Assembly: GCA_000149225.2 (NCBI GenBank)
Contig: CM000694.1
Span: 496,001-560,000 of the forward strand
Direction of reading: 5' to 3'
DNA from: Lachancea kluyveri NRRL Y-12651
Taxonomy: Eukaryota; Ascomycota; Saccharomycetes; Saccharomycetales; Saccharomycetaceae
DNA: 64,000 bases
Position 1 is the stretch's first letter. Each line of letters starts with the position of its first letter. Shown in pieces: positions 18,830-29,552 of the stretch. The notes below the pieces were generated by a model. It saw nothing but the letters and a program-made list of their open reading frames with translations, was not told the DNA's origin and did no database searches. Made by a program: the position numbers and the translations under genes.

Positions 18830-18897
18830 GAGATCTTTATTCATACGAACACCTACAAACCTCAATAAATCAATAGCCCAAAGAGGAATTGCTGAAC

Positions 18898-20163
18898 ATG
18901 AGCGAAGAACAAGATCCATTGATGGCTGCTTTCCAAGGTGAAAGCGTGCCCAATCAGGATGCCCAACAAGAACAAACACCTCAAGTTGATCCAGAGCAGG
19001 CAGCTAGAAATAAGGCATTGAATAGTTTCAAGAAGAAGTTGCTTGAGCATAGGCGTTATGAGGATCAATTGAAACAACGCCGTCAGGGCATACGAGACCT
19101 AGAAAAGCAGTACGAGAGAACGGAAAATGATATTAAGGCTTTACAGAGTATTGGCCAATTGGTTGGTGAAGTCATGAAGGAATTGTCTGAAGAAAAATAC
19201 ATTGTTAAAGCTTCTTCTGGTCCTCGTTATATCGTCGGCGTGAGGAACTCAGTAGACCGTTCTAAGCTAAAAAAAGGTATCAGAGTTACCTTGGATATTA
19301 CCACTTTAACTATCATGAGAATCTTACCTCGTGAAACAGATCCTTTAGTGTACAACATGACTACCTTTGAGCCAGGTGAAATTTCTTTCGATGGTATTGG
19401 TGGTTTGACTGACCAGATTAGAGAATTAAGGGAAGTTATCGAATTACCCTTGAAGAATCCCGAAATTTTTCAAAGAGTTGGTATTCAGCCTCCGAAAGGT
19501 GTTTTGCTATACGGTCCACCTGGTACTGGTAAAACTTTGCTAGCCAAAGCTGTGGCCGCAACAATAGGTGCCAATTTCATCTTTTCTCCGGCATCAGGTA
19601 TTGTCGACAAATATATTGGTGAATCTGCACGTATCATTAGAGAGATGTTCGCTTATGCCAAAGAGCATGAGCCCTGTATCATTTTTATGGATGAAATAGA
19701 TGCGATTGGTGGCCGTAGGTTTAGTGAGGGTACGTCTGCTGATCGTGAAATCCAACGTACATTAATGGAGCTTCTAACACAAATGGACGGGTTTGATAAT
19801 TTAGGCCAGACTAAAGTAATAATGGCTACTAATAGACCAGATACTTTGGATCCGGCACTACTAAGACCTGGTAGATTGGATAGAAAGATTGAAATTAGTT
19901 TACCGAATGAAGCTGGCAGGTTAGAGATTTTTAAGATCCATACGGCTCATGTTAAAAAGAGTGGTGAATTTGATTTCGAAGCTGCAGTAAAAATGAGTGA
20001 TGGTTTCAACGGTGCCGATATTCGTAACTGTGTTACCGAGGCAGGTTTTTTTGCTATCAGAGATGATCGTGACCATATCATTCAGGATGATTTAATGAAG
20101 GCTGTTAGAAAAGTCTCTGAGGTTAAAAAATTGGAAGGTAAATTAGAATACCAAAAATTGTAG
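18898..20163 (+). CDS. RPT4: 26S proteasome regulatory ATPase Rpt4
   Basis: One of six AAA ATPases in the proteasome base that unfold substrates and open the 20S gate. The ATG at 18898 starts MSEEQDPLM, matching S. cerevisiae (437 residues; 421 here because the N-terminal disordered stretch is shorter). It has an N-terminal coiled coil (about residues 40-85), an OB domain ([19 protein letters not shown]), Walker A GPPGTGKT (206-213), Walker [13 protein letters not shown] and an arginine-finger region ([10 protein letters not shown]). A PACE site precedes it, as for RPN8. Confidence 0.97.
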   Translation: MSEEQDPLMAAFQGESVPNQDAQQEQTPQVDPEQAARNKALNSFKKKLLEHRRYEDQLKQRRQGIRDLEKQYERTENDIKALQSIGQLVGEVMKELSEEKYIVKASSGPRYIVGVRNSVDRSKLKKGIRVTLDITTLTIMRILPRETDPLVYNMTTFEPGEISFDGIGGLTDQIRELREVIELPLKNPEIFQRVGIQPPKGVLLYGPPGTGKTLLAKAVAATIGANFIFSPASGIVDKYIGESARIIREMFAYAKEHEPCIIFMDEIDAIGGRRFSEGTSADREIQRTLMELLTQMDGFDNLGQTKVIMATNRPDTLDPALLRPGRLDRKIEISLPNEAGRLEIFKIHTAHVKKSGEFDFEAAVKMSDGFNGADIRNCVTEAGFFAIRDDRDHIIQDDLMKAVRKVSEVKKLEGKLEYQKL

Positions 20164-20215
20164 CACGTATATAATGTACACGATTCAAACTCTGTAGATC
20201 AACCTGAATGAAATA

Positions 20216-20857
20216 TTATACATGCGTAAAGCGTGAAGTAAATTCAAGATCAATATGCTTTTTTAGTTGGGAGAAACTATTAGAAAAGTTTTTCCCACAA
20301 TAGGAGCACTTGAGATCAGACTTTTTAATTACTTTGTTTTCCATCTGTTCTTTATCTGGCTTTTCGGCCAACGGTATTTCATCCCAAACAACGAAGAATG
20401 AGGTTGTAAAAGAATTATAATGCTTTTTATTCTTCAATGAAGGGGAGTAAAAATCTTTTGTCATTACATGTATGTGTAAATTTTCCATTGAAGGGATACT
20501 ATGAACACCAACTTGGATAAATTTGCTCAAAAAATAACTCTTATTGCCAAACTGAGTGTTCTTAGCGAAGGGCAATAAGCTTGGTCCTGGCGTCTGCTTG
20601 TATTCTTTACTAAATTCATGGAATATATAGTCCTGAGCCCAGTCTATATATGGTTGGAGTATCCGCTTTTCTTCAAGTGCCAGCAGAGTCGGATGCTTCC
20701 GTGTAACAATAGAACTCCTCGGTAACACCAGCAAATGAAATGTTGACTTTGGAAACTTGTCCTTTACTATCGTTACGAGCTCATCATAATAAACAATAAC
20801 ATCCAAATGTTGTTCTGGAGTAGTAATAAAAGTATTTAAAGCCTTTCTAAAGGACAT
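20216..20857 (-). CDS. HNT3: Aprataxin-type DNA deadenylase
   Basis: Hnt3 is the yeast aprataxin: it removes AMP from abortive 5'-adenylated DNA ends left by failed ligation. The 213 residues (217 in S. cerevisiae) contain a HIT domain with FPKSTFHLLVLPR near residue 40 and the histidine triad in MENLHIHVMTKDF (about 124-136). A C-terminal zinc finger follows, beginning CSYCGKNF with a histidine further on (KKHIDLEF). The ATG at 20857 is the first in frame and gives the usual length. Confidence 0.94.
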   Translation of the reverse strand: MSFRKALNTFITTPEQHLDVIVYYDELVTIVKDKFPKSTFHLLVLPRSSIVTRKHPTLLALEEKRILQPYIDWAQDYIFHEFSKEYKQTPGPSLLPFAKNTQFGNKSYFLSKFIQVGVHSIPSMENLHIHVMTKDFYSPSLKNKKHYNSFTTSFFVVWDEIPLAEKPDKEQMENKVIKKSDLKCSYCGKNFSNSFSQLKKHIDLEFTSRFTHV

Positions 20858-21239
20858 GGTCTGTCTTGTTAATGTATCTTCAATAGTCAGGTTTTCAAAG
20901 CATTACATTTACTACTTTTCCAAACCCGCGCAAGTCTTCTCGTCTTTCCTTAAATTACATATCTGAAATAAATTTTATCGAAGAGTCGAAACTTCTCAGC
21001 TTAAGATTTTCCATGGAAAATCGTACATTCAGGCTCCAAAATTAACCAAGGCCAATCCACGGAATTTAATGCCAAGCAGTTGACCTAGCTGTAGGCTGAT
21101 CCTAAAGTTTAAGGTACGTATAAAATCCGAAAAGACATGGTTACCCTCGATGTTTTAAAGATTACGGATTCCCTGTTAAAGTGGCGTACAAAGCTATTTA
21201 CATAATGTCGTGGTGTTTTATTTACAAAATGCCGTGTTG
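20858..21239. other. HNT3 upstream / MRPL40 downstream spacer
   Basis: About 380 bases, with no recognisable RNA gene, repeat or strong regulator motif. Confidence 0.5.
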
Positions 21240-22121
21240 TTAAAAGTGTTCTTTGAAATGCTCATAAACTGCAGATCCAATCAATTCCTTGTCTTCATCA
21301 GTCAACTTGCGCTTAGGTTGAGCCGATAGCTCTTGCCTTTCTTTAATATATGCCTTCTTTGTTTCAGTTAATGGCATTTTAGGGGCAACAAGTCTGGCGA
21401 TATCTTTAGCAGTTAGAGTACCTCTCCTGTATTTAGATTTTGGATTACGAATGGTCAACAGAGCACCCTGCGGAATTGGGTTCTTCACGATACTATCAAA
21501 CCAAAAGGTTTGTTCCCGCGTGGTGTCTGGATCAGTAGCTAATTCACCGTCTTCCTTAGGTTCAGGTTTGGGCCATGGAATAATCAAATCTTCTTGACCT
21601 GCCACGCACCGGTAGGGCATTACTTTCTTATAGTTTTCATCATAATACGATCCGCGGAATACAATGTCCCTAACAGCAACGGTTTTCGTCTTCCCTGGAA
21701 CAGTGGGGTCATCAATATCAGCAACCAATTTTAGATCTTTTTGCTCAACTGCAACCGGGAAGGTAACCATGTGAGAGGTCTGCCCTTCAGACCAAAACTG
21801 CTTGGGCACAGGCACGGTTTTTGTTGGCCCATTCTCGTCGAGGATGAAACCATTTGTTTCTAAGTCATGCTGCTGGATAATTGATGTTTGACCCCTCCAC
21901 TTTCCTTTCATTACCACGACTCGGTCACCTGGCATAAACTTCCATTCCTTCTCGCTCTGATACTTCTCTGCGTCCTCAATTCTTGGAATTGAAGGAAGCA
22001 AAAACTCCGGCATAGATTTTTCTTCATATTTTTTAAAATGCTGTAGTAAGTGCTTGGGTCTTTTTTCTACTTGCTTAAGAAATCGAGCGCCCGCCTTGGA
22101 TAGATGTTGGTAGCCTGACAT
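21240..22121 (-). CDS. MRPL40: Mitochondrial ribosomal protein uL24m
   Basis: A component of the mitochondrial large ribosomal subunit. The 293 residues (297 in S. cerevisiae) carry a KOW motif ([16 protein letters not shown], about residues 63-78), the RNA-binding mark of the uL24 family, followed by [18 protein letters not shown]. The N-terminus is rich in lysine and arginine. A perfect Reb1 box lies about 110 bases upstream (22228-22235). S. cerevisiae has MRPL40 next to COX10 and NIP100 on chromosome XVI; here chromosome XV-type genes are inserted between them. Confidence 0.94.
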   Translation of the reverse strand: MSGYQHLSKAGARFLKQVEKRPKHLLQHFKKYEEKSMPEFLLPSIPRIEDAEKYQSEKEWKFMPGDRVVVMKGKWRGQTSIIQQHDLETNGFILDENGPTKTVPVPKQFWSEGQTSHMVTFPVAVEQKDLKLVADIDDPTVPGKTKTVAVRDIVFRGSYYDENYKKVMPYRCVAGQEDLIIPWPKPEPKEDGELATDPDTTREQTFWFDSIVKNPIPQGALLTIRNPKSKYRRGTLTAKDIARLVAPKMPLTETKKAYIKERQELSAQPKRKLTDEDKELIGSAVYEHFKEHF

Positions 22122-22227
22122 TGTAAAACAGCTATAGCGTTTTGTCTTATAATCATTTGTTTAATCTCAGTACTCTCTTTTCAAAAAAAATTTTCAAACA
22201 ATAACGATAGTTCACGCATCACCAGAT

Positions 22228-22235
22228 CCGGGTAA
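22228..22235 (+). promoter_or_regulatory. Reb1 site upstream of MRPL40
   Basis: CCGGGTAA is a full Reb1 consensus, about 107 bases upstream of the MRPL40 ATG and about 120 bases beyond the CDC31 stop. Besides activation, Reb1 is known to cause roadblock termination of upstream transcription; that may separate CDC31 from MRPL40 here (inference). Confidence 0.6.
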
Positions 22236-22356
22236 CACACCGTCCACTAATTCAGATGAGAAGTGGAATAAGACAGCAAAACAGGCATAACAAGTATATC
22301 AGGATATCAATTACATTATACATAGCTGGAGCTAAAATACTTACCATTTGGAATTC

Positions 22357-22878
22357 CTAATTATCTGTGCAAATTGCGACAAACTCTCTTTCACTGATCT
22401 CGCCATCATTATCCAAATCGAACTCATCGATCATCGCCCTTAGTTCATCGTCTGTCAGATTTTCGCCTAGTTCCTTGGCAACACGCCTCAAATTCTTTAA
22501 GCTAATCTTTCCAGTATTGTCATCGTCGAATAGTTTAAACGCCCTTCTTATCTCTTCTAATGGATCTCTATTTAAAATCTTTTCACCCATCACTAGATAA
22601 AAATCATCGTAATGCATCAAACGACGCCCATCACGATCATACTTTTCGATTAAGTCTAGCACTTCTGATTTACTCATATCAAATCCAAGTGCTCTCATAG
22701 CGACTTTGAGTTCGTGGTAATCAACGAACCCATCATTGTTCATATCGAAGAGTGAAAACGCCTCGTAGATTTCTTGTTTTTGTTCTTCTAACAGCTCCTT
22801 TTGTAAAAGGGAGTTTTCATTTGCTTTATACTGCTTACTGCTATTTGGAACTCTAGGTGTAGCTCTTCTGTTGTTCAT
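22357..22878 (-). CDS. CDC31: Centrin, spindle pole body calcium-binding protein
   Basis: Cdc31 is the yeast centrin, essential for spindle pole body duplication at the half-bridge. In S. cerevisiae it also acts in the TREX-2 and Rad4 complexes. The 173 residues (161 in S. cerevisiae) hold four EF-hands. Loop one is [12 protein letters not shown], two is degenerate ([12 protein letters not shown]), three is [12 protein letters not shown] and four is [12 protein letters not shown]. The N-terminal tail before the first hand is longer by about twelve residues than in S. cerevisiae. It is divergent from NIP100 with only about 125 bases between the starts. Confidence 0.97.
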   Translation of the reverse strand: MNNRRATPRVPNSSKQYKANENSLLQKELLEEQKQEIYEAFSLFDMNNDGFVDYHELKVAMRALGFDMSKSEVLDLIEKYDRDGRRLMHYDDFYLVMGEKILNRDPLEEIRRAFKLFDDDNTGKISLKNLRRVAKELGENLTDDELRAMIDEFDLDNDGEISEREFVAICTDN

Positions 22879-23003
22879 CGTCGTAAGGTTTCTCGTCTTT
22901 TAGTTCTTGTGGTTCATGAGAGAGTTTTAAGACCGCTTCATTTTCGCGTTTGATCAAAAATCGAGATGTCTCATTCTTACATCGGTTCATTTAATAGAGA
23001 GTT

Positions 23004-25613
23004 ATGGTGCAAATTGGTGACAGAGTGACGGTAAGAGGCTTGATCGGACGTGTCAAGTATATAGGAGAGCCTAAATTTGCTCCTGGAACATGGTGTGGTG
23101 TTGAACTGGACAAACCAAGCGGTAAGAATGACGGCAGCGTTGAAGGCATACGGTACTTTAATACCAATAAAACTGGGCTTTATGGGATTTTCAGCAAATA
23201 TGAGGGTGTAAAAAAAATTTCCGACGAGGAGGAACCAGAGGAACTAGGTTTGAACCTCAGTTCAAGTAAATCCAGTTCATGCGACGACGTTCGTTTAAAG
23301 AGAATCATCGACAAATTACAAGAAAAATTATACAAGCTACACAACGAATGTAAAAGTTTGCAGCTACAACTAGCCTCAAAAAAATCTTTAGAAGACAGAA
23401 TTACAGAATTGGAACATAGTGTTGAGCTAGCAACAATTGAAAATGAAACCTTAGAAGAGCACAATGAGTTATTAGGTCATGATCTGCTTAGTTTAAAAAA
23501 ACGACACGAAGCTGTTGTTGAGGAATTAGAAGGCGTCAAAGAAGAACTTATTCTTCGAAGAGTGATAGAGGATGAAGAATTGAAAAAAGAGGACGTGGAC
23601 CCCGTAACCCTGTGGAAAAGAAGTAAATTGGTGGAGCATGCACTGGTCAAATTACAGTCGTCTCTAGAGGCATCTAGAAAGGTTAATAAAAGTTTAGAGG
23701 GAGAAAAACATGAGGTAGAAGTAGAAAATAAGAAGTTGAAGAGCGAAATTTTTGAACTAACAAACCAATTGGATGACGCCAAAAAGATCATAACTGATCT
23801 AACTTCCCAATTGGCTGCAGAAGGAAGCTACAATAATATCGTTGACATGTTGACTGAGAAAAATATCCAACTAACTGAGGAAATTGAGGAACTAAAGCAG
23901 GCTTTAGAGAAAACGAAAGACAAGCAGATGTTTGATGAGAAATTAGAAAGAATGTACAAAGAGGTAGAAGAAGAGTTATCAAATGAGGTAGAAGATTTAC
24001 AAAGAGCAATGGAGTCCCACAAATATGCTTTGAATACGTTACAAAATGAGAACGCCAAGCTAAAGAACCTTCTTTCTCATGCAGAGACTATAGAAAAAGA
24101 CAACAACTCCGAAAGCCAAGCTCAAAGCCTAAGTATCGAGATTTCCAGATTAAAATTTCAAAATTATCAGAATACTTTTGAGAAGGAGATGATGGAAAAA
24201 AGTTTAATGTATAGAGGCAGTGTGACGTTAAAGGAACTATCAGCACAACTGGAATATTTAAGCAAAAAAGTTATTGACGATAGCATCAACGAACCGAAAG
24301 GTAAAAAATACCTAAGCCAAGTTACCTTAATGCTTCTCCGCGCTGTCACTGATATACTTGAAGAACTCCAGAAACAAAATGCAGTGCATGACTCTTTGAT
24401 ATCAGAGTTCTTTAACCAGGCTGATCTTGAGTCGTGGTCTAAAGTTATAAAAGAGCAGAGGCTTCTGAAATGTGTGGATTTTTCAAAAGTTGTATCATTT
24501 ATTCATTCAAGTGAGGATTTGGACGATAATGCTACGATAGCTTTGAAATTTGCTTCCCAAATTTCAGATCCCATATGTCATATCCTGGCACTCTATAAAG
24601 AGCTCTACCCGGAAGAAATTAACGCAATTCAAAAATTATACGCAACTGTAATCGACCTTGAAAAAGAAACCCTGCAAACTTTGAATCAATTAGAAGAGAA
24701 ACAAGAATTGTTTTTACAGGTTTCTGATGAGTCTGTTTCTAATATCTTGTCAAATTTTGGTAATGATTTTCTTTTTCCCATTTTGAATAAAACCGAGTTC
24801 AATGACGGCAGTGTCGCTGATAAGTTGGGAAAACTAACAGCAAATCTAAAGATTTTCCAAAAATCCATTAACGATTTTCAGTTTTTTGCTCATCCTGAAT
24901 CTAACGCTTGCCCGACAAACAATACTTCAGCACCTGTGATTCACAATTTGGTTTTAAAGGAAGGCGTTTTACAATATCAGGATAGAATAAAAGAGCTTGA
25001 AAATCTAATAACTCAAAAAGATAATCACATAGATGAGCTACTACTTAAAGTCAGAGTAATTGAGAGTAAACTTCAGAAAGAGCTAGATCATGAAGAAATT
25101 ATCAGAGCTTTAAAAGAGGAGGTAAATGAATTACAAAAAAACAATGCAAGTTTGAAAAGCCAAATTCAATCAATGATTTTGGCTATTGCTAATTTAAACG
25201 GGGAGCTCAAGAGTGAGCAGTTAAAAAGGGACAATTTGATTTCCAGCAAACGGTTTAATTGCTTTTATGAAGAAAGAGAGCACGTGTCAAAACTTGATCT
25301 AATCTCAGAAATACAAGATTTGAGAGGCTATATCGAGAGGAAAGAATCCATCGCTAGCAAAACTAATTATAATTGGCTTCATGCTGCTGTGCCTTCAAAG
25401 AGAAGCTATATTGATATACAACTTCAAAACGATTTAAACTCGCTCCAAAGCTTAATTTCGAGTTATGTGGCCTTTTCTGACATTTTACCTATCCAGACAG
25501 ACGCGTCGACACGGAAATGGAAGCCTAAAATGAATGTTCCGCAATATTTTGTTTCAAAATTAAATGAAGAAAAGTTTGCGATCAATAGTATGGTCAATGA
25601 AATACTTAAATAA
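23004..25613 (+). CDS. NIP100: Dynactin p150(Glued) subunit
   Basis: Nip100 is the large dynactin subunit that links dynein to microtubules during spindle positioning. The 869 residues (868 in S. cerevisiae) begin with a CAP-Gly domain (about residues 8-68; PGTWCGVELDKPSGKNDG, then the groove KTGLYGIF). Long coiled coils follow (about 85-385 and 690-760), rich in Leu/Glu/Lys heptads. The ATG at 23004 is immediately before the CAP-Gly. The stop at 25613 is only 43 bases from the SPT14 stop on the other strand. Confidence 0.95.
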   Translation: MVQIGDRVTVRGLIGRVKYIGEPKFAPGTWCGVELDKPSGKNDGSVEGIRYFNTNKTGLYGIFSKYEGVKKISDEEEPEELGLNLSSSKSSSCDDVRLKRIIDKLQEKLYKLHNECKSLQLQLASKKSLEDRITELEHSVELATIENETLEEHNELLGHDLLSLKKRHEAVVEELEGVKEELILRRVIEDEELKKEDVDPVTLWKRSKLVEHALVKLQSSLEASRKVNKSLEGEKHEVEVENKKLKSEIFELTNQLDDAKKIITDLTSQLAAEGSYNNIVDMLTEKNIQLTEEIEELKQALEKTKDKQMFDEKLERMYKEVEEELSNEVEDLQRAMESHKYALNTLQNENAKLKNLLSHAETIEKDNNSESQAQSLSIEISRLKFQNYQNTFEKEMMEKSLMYRGSVTLKELSAQLEYLSKKVIDDSINEPKGKKYLSQVTLMLLRAVTDILEELQKQNAVHDSLISEFFNQADLESWSKVIKEQRLLKCVDFSKVVSFIHSSEDLDDNATIALKFASQISDPICHILALYKELYPEEINAIQKLYATVIDLEKETLQTLNQLEEKQELFLQVSDESVSNILSNFGNDFLFPILNKTEFNDGSVADKLGKLTANLKIFQKSINDFQFFAHPESNACPTNNTSAPVIHNLVLKEGVLQYQDRIKELENLITQKDNHIDELLLKVRVIESKLQKELDHEEIIRALKEEVNELQKNNASLKSQIQSMILAIANLNGELKSEQLKRDNLISSKRFNCFYEEREHVSKLDLISEIQDLRGYIERKESIASKTNYNWLHAAVPSKRSYIDIQLQNDLNSLQSLISSYVAFSDILPIQTDASTRKWKPKMNVPQYFVSKLNEEKFAINSMVNEILK

Positions 25614-25656
25614 ATGACTAATTTAATTCTTCGAAATGCAGTGGATAATTCCACAA

Positions 25657-27037
25657 CTAAACTGGTCTTGGCCATTTACGTACAATGTCAATATCGCTAC
25701 GCGGGTACCACCATTCCAAAAACAGGTACAATATATATTCTACCAGAGCACATAGAACGTAAAGTAGGCTTGCCCATGTGCCATCCCGTTGATAAAACCT
25801 CATCACCATATCCAGCCACTTTTTATGATGCAATTCAGGATTAGAGAATACCATGTTGTACACTTTTAAAGTCCGATTAGCAACATCTACCCAGTCGTAC
25901 ATCTTAGAAACATCTGAATGGAATGAGCGTGTATCTACCTTTTCTTCTTGTATCAGTTCAATTGCCCTATTCGTAGCATCCACTAAACTGCGCACTGAAG
26001 TTTCCTGCGCTAGCACTGTCATATGTTCTGGTAATACCTCAGGAATACCACCCACACTGGTAGTTACTATCAATAATCCACACGAAGCAGCTTCTACCAA
26101 GACTGTACCAAAGGCCTCCGTTAGACTAGCATGTAGATAAATATCGCCAAGACACATCACATCTCTTACCATCTCATGTTTCACCGAACCAATTAGCTGG
26201 ACACGCTCTTGCAGCCGGTGCATTTCAATCATTTGCTGGAAATCAACAAATTTTGGACCGTCTCCAGCAATAATAAACTCAACGTCAGGGTTTAGCGAAC
26301 AAATTTTGGGAATCATGTGAGTCAGCAAATCAGCGCCTTTGTTAGGGAAGAGTCTACAAATTACCACTATTGTAATTTTCTTTAAATTCTTTCTTTTTTT
26401 CCGATAAGGTAGAGGTTTGAAATCTTCACTGACCACTGCGTTGGGTATAACTGATATATTATCAACATCTATATTAGCTCTGAGTACCATGTTTTCTTTG
26501 CAAATGTGTGATACGCAGATTGTCGTGTCCACGTTTGTTAGTGTAAACTTCAAGAGTTTATTGACAAGTATTGAGCCAATAGAATCAAATCCATATAGTG
26601 AGTGATCTGTAAATACTGTTCGTAGACCCATGGTATTGGCATGCAGCAGACTTTCATGTGCCAAAGTAGAGACACTTCCATGTGCATGAACTATCTGTAT
26701 TTGCTCCCTTATCAGGATATTTCGTACTATAGGAAAGCTGGCGAATACAGTTGGAAAAGTAGTCTGACGATATAAGACCATATAAGGGATGTAGTAAACT
26801 TTTAATCCATTTGTTAAGTACCTCACGCCAGTTCTGTCATCATAGGAGTGTGTTATAACCACCACGGAGTGGCCCAACCCTATCAGCTTCTGTGAGAGAT
26901 GATATATGTGGAATTCCACACCTCCAACTTGAGGGTAAAAGAAATCACAAACCATGCTAGCAATTAGAAAGTTAGTAAATATATTATGCATTTTGCGAAT
27001 TCATTGTGATTCCTTCATACGCAATGTTGTAGCCCAT
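25657..27037 (-). CDS. SPT14: GPI-GlcNAc transferase catalytic subunit (spliced)
   Basis: Spt14 (Gpi3, human PIG-A) transfers GlcNAc from UDP-GlcNAc to phosphatidylinositol, the first step of GPI-anchor synthesis at the ER. The unspliced frame would start at 26991, but that start lies inside an intron. Exon 1 (27037-27021) encodes ATG GGC TAC AAC ATT GC and exon 2 runs 26956-25657. The spliced start MGYNIAMVCDFF matches S. cerevisiae MGFNIAMLCDFF, and SPT14 is also intron-containing there. The product is 438 residues (452 in S. cerevisiae). GT4 fold features include the N-terminal [10 protein letters not shown], the acceptor/donor region [11 protein letters not shown] and [21 protein letters not shown]-terminal membrane anchor ([17 protein letters not shown]) follows. 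Confidence 0.95.
26957..27020 (-). other. Intron of SPT14 (64 nt)
   Basis: On the minus strand the 5' splice site is GTATGA (27020-27015), the branch box is the perfect TACTAAC (26977-26971), and the 3' splice site is CTAG, ending at 26957. The branch adenosine is about 15 bases from the AG. The intron falls within the alanine codon (GC^C), giving the conserved N-terminus. The sixth base of the 5' site is A instead of the usual T. Confidence 0.92.
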
Positions 27038-27200
27038 TATTCAATATTTTGGTTAAATGTCATGTGTTTCCGTTATAGCCTTACCTGACAAAGGCAACTG
27101 GCGATGTGTGCATTTTTGGTAAATATATTTGGGAAAAACCCACTGTTTCAATTGAACACCCGCTTAACCCTGCAACAAGGAAAATCCTGAAAAAAAGGAC

Positions 27201-29552
27201 ATGGCTAGATCAGGTGGCGCCTACAGCCAAGTAAGTAATGAGGAGGTTCAAGGTCCAAATCCCGCTCTTGTGGATACAGTCCAAGATAATGCTGATGTAC
27301 CAGCCGAGCCACCGTCTTACGATGATGTGGAGCTAGGTACGGGCAATATTGAGCAAATGGATGTCGATGAGTCTCAGGTATTTCAAGAACCTACAAGAAT
27401 ACAGAGGTTTACTCGTGGATTTAAAAGTAATATCATGCTACCAGTCAGGGAGAAAATTATGGACCCACTAGCTCAACTACTTTCAATGGCTTCAGATAAG
27501 TTAGACTTTTACCTGAACAAGGTAGGCAACCCACTAATACTTAGAAGGTTTGTCTATATCTTCTTTATGGCCGCACTCGTTTATTATATATCAGTTAGTG
27601 GATTACTACCCAACGAAAGCACTACTGGTACCAAAGGTATGTTTTCAGATAAAAAGCAGCTAGTGCAGTACGCTAAGAGGTCTATTGATCTATCGAAACT
27701 AGAACAAGATTTGGAATATTTAAGTAGCATGCCTCACTCGGCAGGTACGAAAGGTGACTTTGCCATCGCAAACTATGTCCAGGAGTCATTTGCTAATAAC
27801 GGGATAAAACTTCTGATGGAAACTAAATATGAAACCTACTTGAATTATCCAGGGAATGTATCTTTAACCGCCCGTAAAAAAGATGGTGCTATTATTGAAT
27901 TCGAGTTGAGTGAGCAAAATTTCAACCCTCTCAGTGCGGGTGGTAACCTGAAGAATATTGATATGGTCTATGGACATTATGGTACAAAGGATGACTATGA
28001 AAATTTAAAACAAAAGGGGTTATTGGATAACGATGTCGTTCTGCTACTTCATTATGACACTTTAGTCAGCGAACAGATTTTAAGAGCGCAAGAACATGGT
28101 ATAAAGGGTATTCTTTTTGTTTCTGACGCATTTGGTGATAACAAGGATGTTGTCCAAAGAAAATCAGTCGGTATACCTCAATTCGGTACTGGGGATCCCC
28201 TGACTCCAGGGTGGTCAGCCATCTTTCCCAAAAAAGCTCTACTAAAGGAATCCAAAATGGTTCCTAGTATTCCCTCTATACCACTTTCTTTTAATCAGGG
28301 AGAACGGTTGAGGGAGTTGCTTTCAAAAAATGGTAAATCCATTGACTTTGGTAATAACTGGTATAGTGGGAACTTAAATGACCTGAAAATCGATCTTATA
28401 TTGGAAACTGCTGAAAGGCTCGGTCACCCAAGTTGGAATGTTATAGGAAAGGTTGAGGGGAAAGAACAGACAGATAAAGCCATCATAATTGGCGCTGCCC
28501 GTGACTCTCTCTGCAACGGTGCTACATATCCGAATTTTGGCACCATGAACTTACTTTCCTTGGTTCAACTGTTTCAACAAATTAAGTATAAATATGCTTG
28601 GAAGCCATTAAGAAATATTTACTTTATTTCTTATGATGCTTCTCAGTATAGTTATGCAGGTGCAACCGAACTCCTTGAATCAGAACTGATAAAAATGAAA
28701 AACGAAATTTATACTGTGCTTGACATTAGCCAGTTGGGGATTGAGAAAGATAGCAACGTTTTAGACATTCAGACTGACCCAATGTTACGAAGCTTTTTTA
28801 ACGATGAGAAAAACCGCTTTGATGTTGATATTAAAGTAAGGGATGTCGAACAGTATGGTGATTGGACTCCGTTCCAAGCCAATGGAATTCCTGTAGCTGT
28901 TTTGTCAGCCCCGTTCGTTTTAGAAAAAAAGGTACCGATTGACACGTGTGAAGACAACTTTGATCATATTAGGACCAGTTTGCAAGATGATGACGGCTGG
29001 CAAAAGGCTAGCAATGTACTGTTGTATACTTTTCAAGTTGCGTTAAAACTTGTTGATGAACCAATGATACCCTTTAGTGTTGTAGACTACGTTTCCAAGC
29101 TCGACGAACTGTTCGTCGACTTGCAAAAAATGCCCTCTGAAGGATTGAGTTTCCAGCCAATTTCTGATGGTTTGTCACTCTGGAAACGTGCTGGTGAAAA
29201 TTGGAAAGCGTGGGTACATGCTTGGAATAACATTGTGATGACTGAAGATGAAGGCATCGAACCTTCTTTATTGTCAGTGCACAGATGGACTTGGAACAAA
29301 AAGTTAAGTGGCATTGCTAGACGACAGTGCATCGCCCAAGGTATTCCCAACCGTGGGCTTTTCAAGAATATGATTTTCGGGCCTACACTGTGGACTCAAG
29401 ACTTGTATAATTCGTGGAGTTTCCCAAGTATTAGAGATGCTATCAACGAGCAGGATTGGGACCACGCACAAGACCAGATCAACCTTATTGGAGAAATTTT
29501 GGCGAAGTCGTCACACTTGTTTCTTGAGGAATCAACTGAGGCGTCCTTCTGA
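27201..29552 (+). CDS. TRE1/TRE2: Transferrin receptor-like membrane protein, Rsp5 adaptor
   Basis: A single gene where S. cerevisiae has the WGD pair TRE1 (783 residues) and TRE2 (809), adaptors that guide transporters such as Smf1 to Rsp5 ubiquitination and the vacuole. The 783 residues start at the ATG at 27201. An N-terminal cytosolic tail contains PPSY (about residue 37), a WW-domain-binding PY motif that would recruit Rsp5. A single membrane segment lies at about 111-134. A PA-like domain, an M28 peptidase-like domain (VIGKVEGKEQTDKAIIIGAARDS) and a helical dimerisation domain form the lumenal part. Whether this ancestor behaves more like Tre1 or Tre2 cannot be told. Confidence 0.93.
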   Translation: MARSGGAYSQVSNEEVQGPNPALVDTVQDNADVPAEPPSYDDVELGTGNIEQMDVDESQVFQEPTRIQRFTRGFKSNIMLPVREKIMDPLAQLLSMASDKLDFYLNKVGNPLILRRFVYIFFMAALVYYISVSGLLPNESTTGTKGMFSDKKQLVQYAKRSIDLSKLEQDLEYLSSMPHSAGTKGDFAIANYVQESFANNGIKLLMETKYETYLNYPGNVSLTARKKDGAIIEFELSEQNFNPLSAGGNLKNIDMVYGHYGTKDDYENLKQKGLLDNDVVLLLHYDTLVSEQILRAQEHGIKGILFVSDAFGDNKDVVQRKSVGIPQFGTGDPLTPGWSAIFPKKALLKESKMVPSIPSIPLSFNQGERLRELLSKNGKSIDFGNNWYSGNLNDLKIDLILETAERLGHPSWNVIGKVEGKEQTDKAIIIGAARDSLCNGATYPNFGTMNLLSLVQLFQQIKYKYAWKPLRNIYFISYDASQYSYAGATELLESELIKMKNEIYTVLDISQLGIEKDSNVLDIQTDPMLRSFFNDEKNRFDVDIKVRDVEQYGDWTPFQANGIPVAVLSAPFVLEKKVPIDTCEDNFDHIRTSLQDDDGWQKASNVLLYTFQVALKLVDEPMIPFSVVDYVSKLDELFVDLQKMPSEGLSFQPISDGLSLWKRAGENWKAWVHAWNNIVMTEDEGIEPSLLSVHRWTWNKKLSGIARRQCIAQGIPNRGLFKNMIFGPTLWTQDLYNSWSFPSIRDAINEQDWDHAQDQINLIGEILAKSSHLFLEESTEASF

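Noticed and set aside
25614-25844. 76-codon frame directly after NIP100
   Set aside because: It lies antisense to the well-supported SPT14 3' coding region.
26956-26991. Unspliced N-terminus of SPT14 starting at 26991
   Set aside because: The twelve extra codons cover a perfect TACTAAC and the 3' splice site; the spliced model gives the conserved N-terminus.
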